Assembly (NCBI GenBank): GCA_035527455.1
Contig: DATLAN010000165.1
Coordinates: 1-13,611, forward strand
Origin: DATLAN01 sp035527455
GTDB lineage: Bacteria > Planctomycetota > Planctomycetia > Pirellulales > Thermoguttaceae
Direction: 5' to 3'
DNA length: 13,611 nucleotides
The notes below the pieces were generated by a model. The model was not told the origin of the DNA and did not search any database. It saw only the letters and a list, made by a program, of their open reading frames with translations. Below are positions 12,862 through 13,611 of the stretch, one piece after another (position 1 is the stretch's first letter; each line of letters opens with the position of its first letter). Position numbers and translations under genes: made by a program.

Positions 12862-12926
12862 GTAGGGTGGGCAATGCCCACCTTCGGATCCGCACGCGGT
12901 GTTTTGGTGGGCGGTGCCCACCCTAC
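12862..12926. repeat. Inverted pair of 21-bp hairpin units (REPIN-like, family D)
   Basis: Arms 12862-12882 and 12906-12926 are reverse complements with two mismatches and a 23-nt spacer. Each arm is a hairpin, GGTGGGC-NNN-GCCCACC. The right arm contains the TAG stop of the minus-strand discoidin gene; the left arm supplies a TAG immediately after a GGAGGC ATG. Confidence 0.75.
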
Positions 12927-13611
12927 GGCTCGGACGTCAAAACCGACAACTCGCGGATCGACGTATACGGGCCGCCGTCGGCCGAGGAGAGGGCGCGGAG
13001 CATCACGTAGCGGCCGGGCTTGGCGGCGAAGAGCACCGTCTGCTCCGAGTTCCGGTCGGTGAAGCTGCCGCTGGTCACACGCTCGCCCGGGCGGCTGGGA
13101 TCGTCGCTGACGAAGAACTCGCAGTCCTTGACGTCGCCGGTGCCGTTGCGCGGCTGGTAGCGGAATCCGCAGACCGGGTACGTTTTGCCCAGGTCGATGA
13201 CGATCTCGTGCGGGTGCGAAGGCTGCTGGTCATCGCTCTGCGTGTGCCAATAGGTGCGCGGATCGTCGTCGAACGCGTTGCCGGCCGCCGCGTCGGCCGC
13301 CGTCGTCTCTTCGCTGTCCACGCGGACCAGTTGCCACGCGTCCTTGGGAATGCTCTCGACGGCGTCCTTGCCCGGCGGATCACGCGGGAAAGGCTCGCAG
13401 TGGAAATCGATCGGCGGATTCTTGAGCGCTTCGCGAATCTTCCGCGTCCAACACGTGCCGCAGCGGCAATCGTCGCGTCCGCACGTGCCGCCGATGTCGT
13501 GGGCGTCCAGCGGAACGATCGTGGCCTCGACCAGCCGCCGCATCTGCTGATAACCGGCGTCGTTGGTGCTTCGCCATCCGCCGGAGGTGATCTGCCCCCA
13601 GCCACCGGCCC
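12923..13611 (-). CDS. C-terminal part of a discoidin (F5/8 type C) domain protein, truncated by the window edge
   Basis: The frame is open to the window edge on the minus strand, so the N-terminus is missing. The visible part has about 229 residues. It begins AGGWGQITSGGWRSTNDAGYQQM and continues through the internal Met at 13543 without a stop. Next comes a cysteine cluster, CGRDDCRCGTC (C-x4-C-x-C-x2-C). The last 140 residues are a discoidin-type beta-sandwich: WQLVRVDS, NAFDDDPRTYWHTQ, HEIVIDLGKTYPVCGFRYQPR, EFFVSDDP, GRYVMLRALS and YTSIRELSVL. Such domains bind sugars or surfaces and are usually on exported proteins. The first part is not recognised; it may belong to an enzyme domain outside the window. 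The stop codon lies within a palindromic repeat. Confidence 0.78.
   Translation of the reverse strand, partial: AGGWGQITSGGWRSTNDAGYQQMRRLVEATIVPLDAHDIGGTCGRDDCRCGTCWTRKIREALKNPPIDFHCEPFPRDPPGKDAVESIPKDAWQLVRVDSEETTAADAAAGNAFDDDPRTYWHTQSDDQQPSHPHEIVIDLGKTYPVCGFRYQPRNGTGDVKDCEFFVSDDPSRPGERVTSGSFTDRNSEQTVLFAAKPGRYVMLRALSSADGGPYTSIRELSVLTSEP

Overview
The window looks like chromosome of a planctomycete (Planctomycetota, probably Pirellulales or a relative). It is GC-rich. It carries protein types I associate with that phylum: secreted proteins with short HEAT-like repeats, a discoidin-domain protein, a lipoprotein NHL propeller, and a conserved hypothetical ending in a proline-rich tail. Gene spacing is loose, genes switch strand often, and gaps are filled with palindromic repeats. 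This assignment is inferred from protein character and was not checked by any search. No rRNA, tRNA, CRISPR array, prophage or complete insertion sequence was recognised.

Left part (1-4630). A lipoprotein beta-propeller (164-1087, -) is divergent from a fused TsaC (threonylcarbamoyl-AMP synthase) and YwlE-type phosphatase gene (1186-2322, +), followed by rpiB (2401-2856, +). This keeps the ywlC-ywlE-ywlF order of Bacillus but fuses the first two genes. A conserved hypothetical (3101-3685, +) meets, stop codon to stop codon, a sigma-54 activator made only of AAA+ and Fis-type HTH domains (3686-4630, -). The activator has a long leader with a good sigma-70-like promoter, a palindrome in the promoter spacer, and a possible leader peptide.

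Middle part (5054-8290). mnmA (tRNA 2-thiouridylase, -) is divergent from prfB (RF2, +), which keeps the programmed +1 frameshift at CTT TGA C. A small exported protein with a carboxypeptidase-regulatory-like domain follows on the minus strand. TsaC, MnmA and RF2 make this a translation-fidelity neighbourhood, though not one operon.

Right part (8291-13611). A 550-base repeat-rich gap precedes a secreted HEAT-like protein (8842-10323, +). Its 3' end overlaps a convergent SixA-like phosphohistidine phosphatase (10298-10792, -). Next come a 183-bp MITE-like element, a divergent RNase HII-superfamily protein (11147-12118, -), a toxin-antitoxin remnant (12334-12827, +) and the 3' part of a discoidin-domain protein (12923 to the edge, -).

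The most unusual features are the TsaC-phosphatase fusion with an arginine-phosphatase-type P-loop, the divergent RNase HII-like protein with Glu at the fourth acidic site, the layered control region of the sigma-54 activator, and at least four unrelated palindromic repeat families sharing one geometry: two inverted copies of a hairpin unit separated by 12-24 nt, like REPIN/BIME elements.
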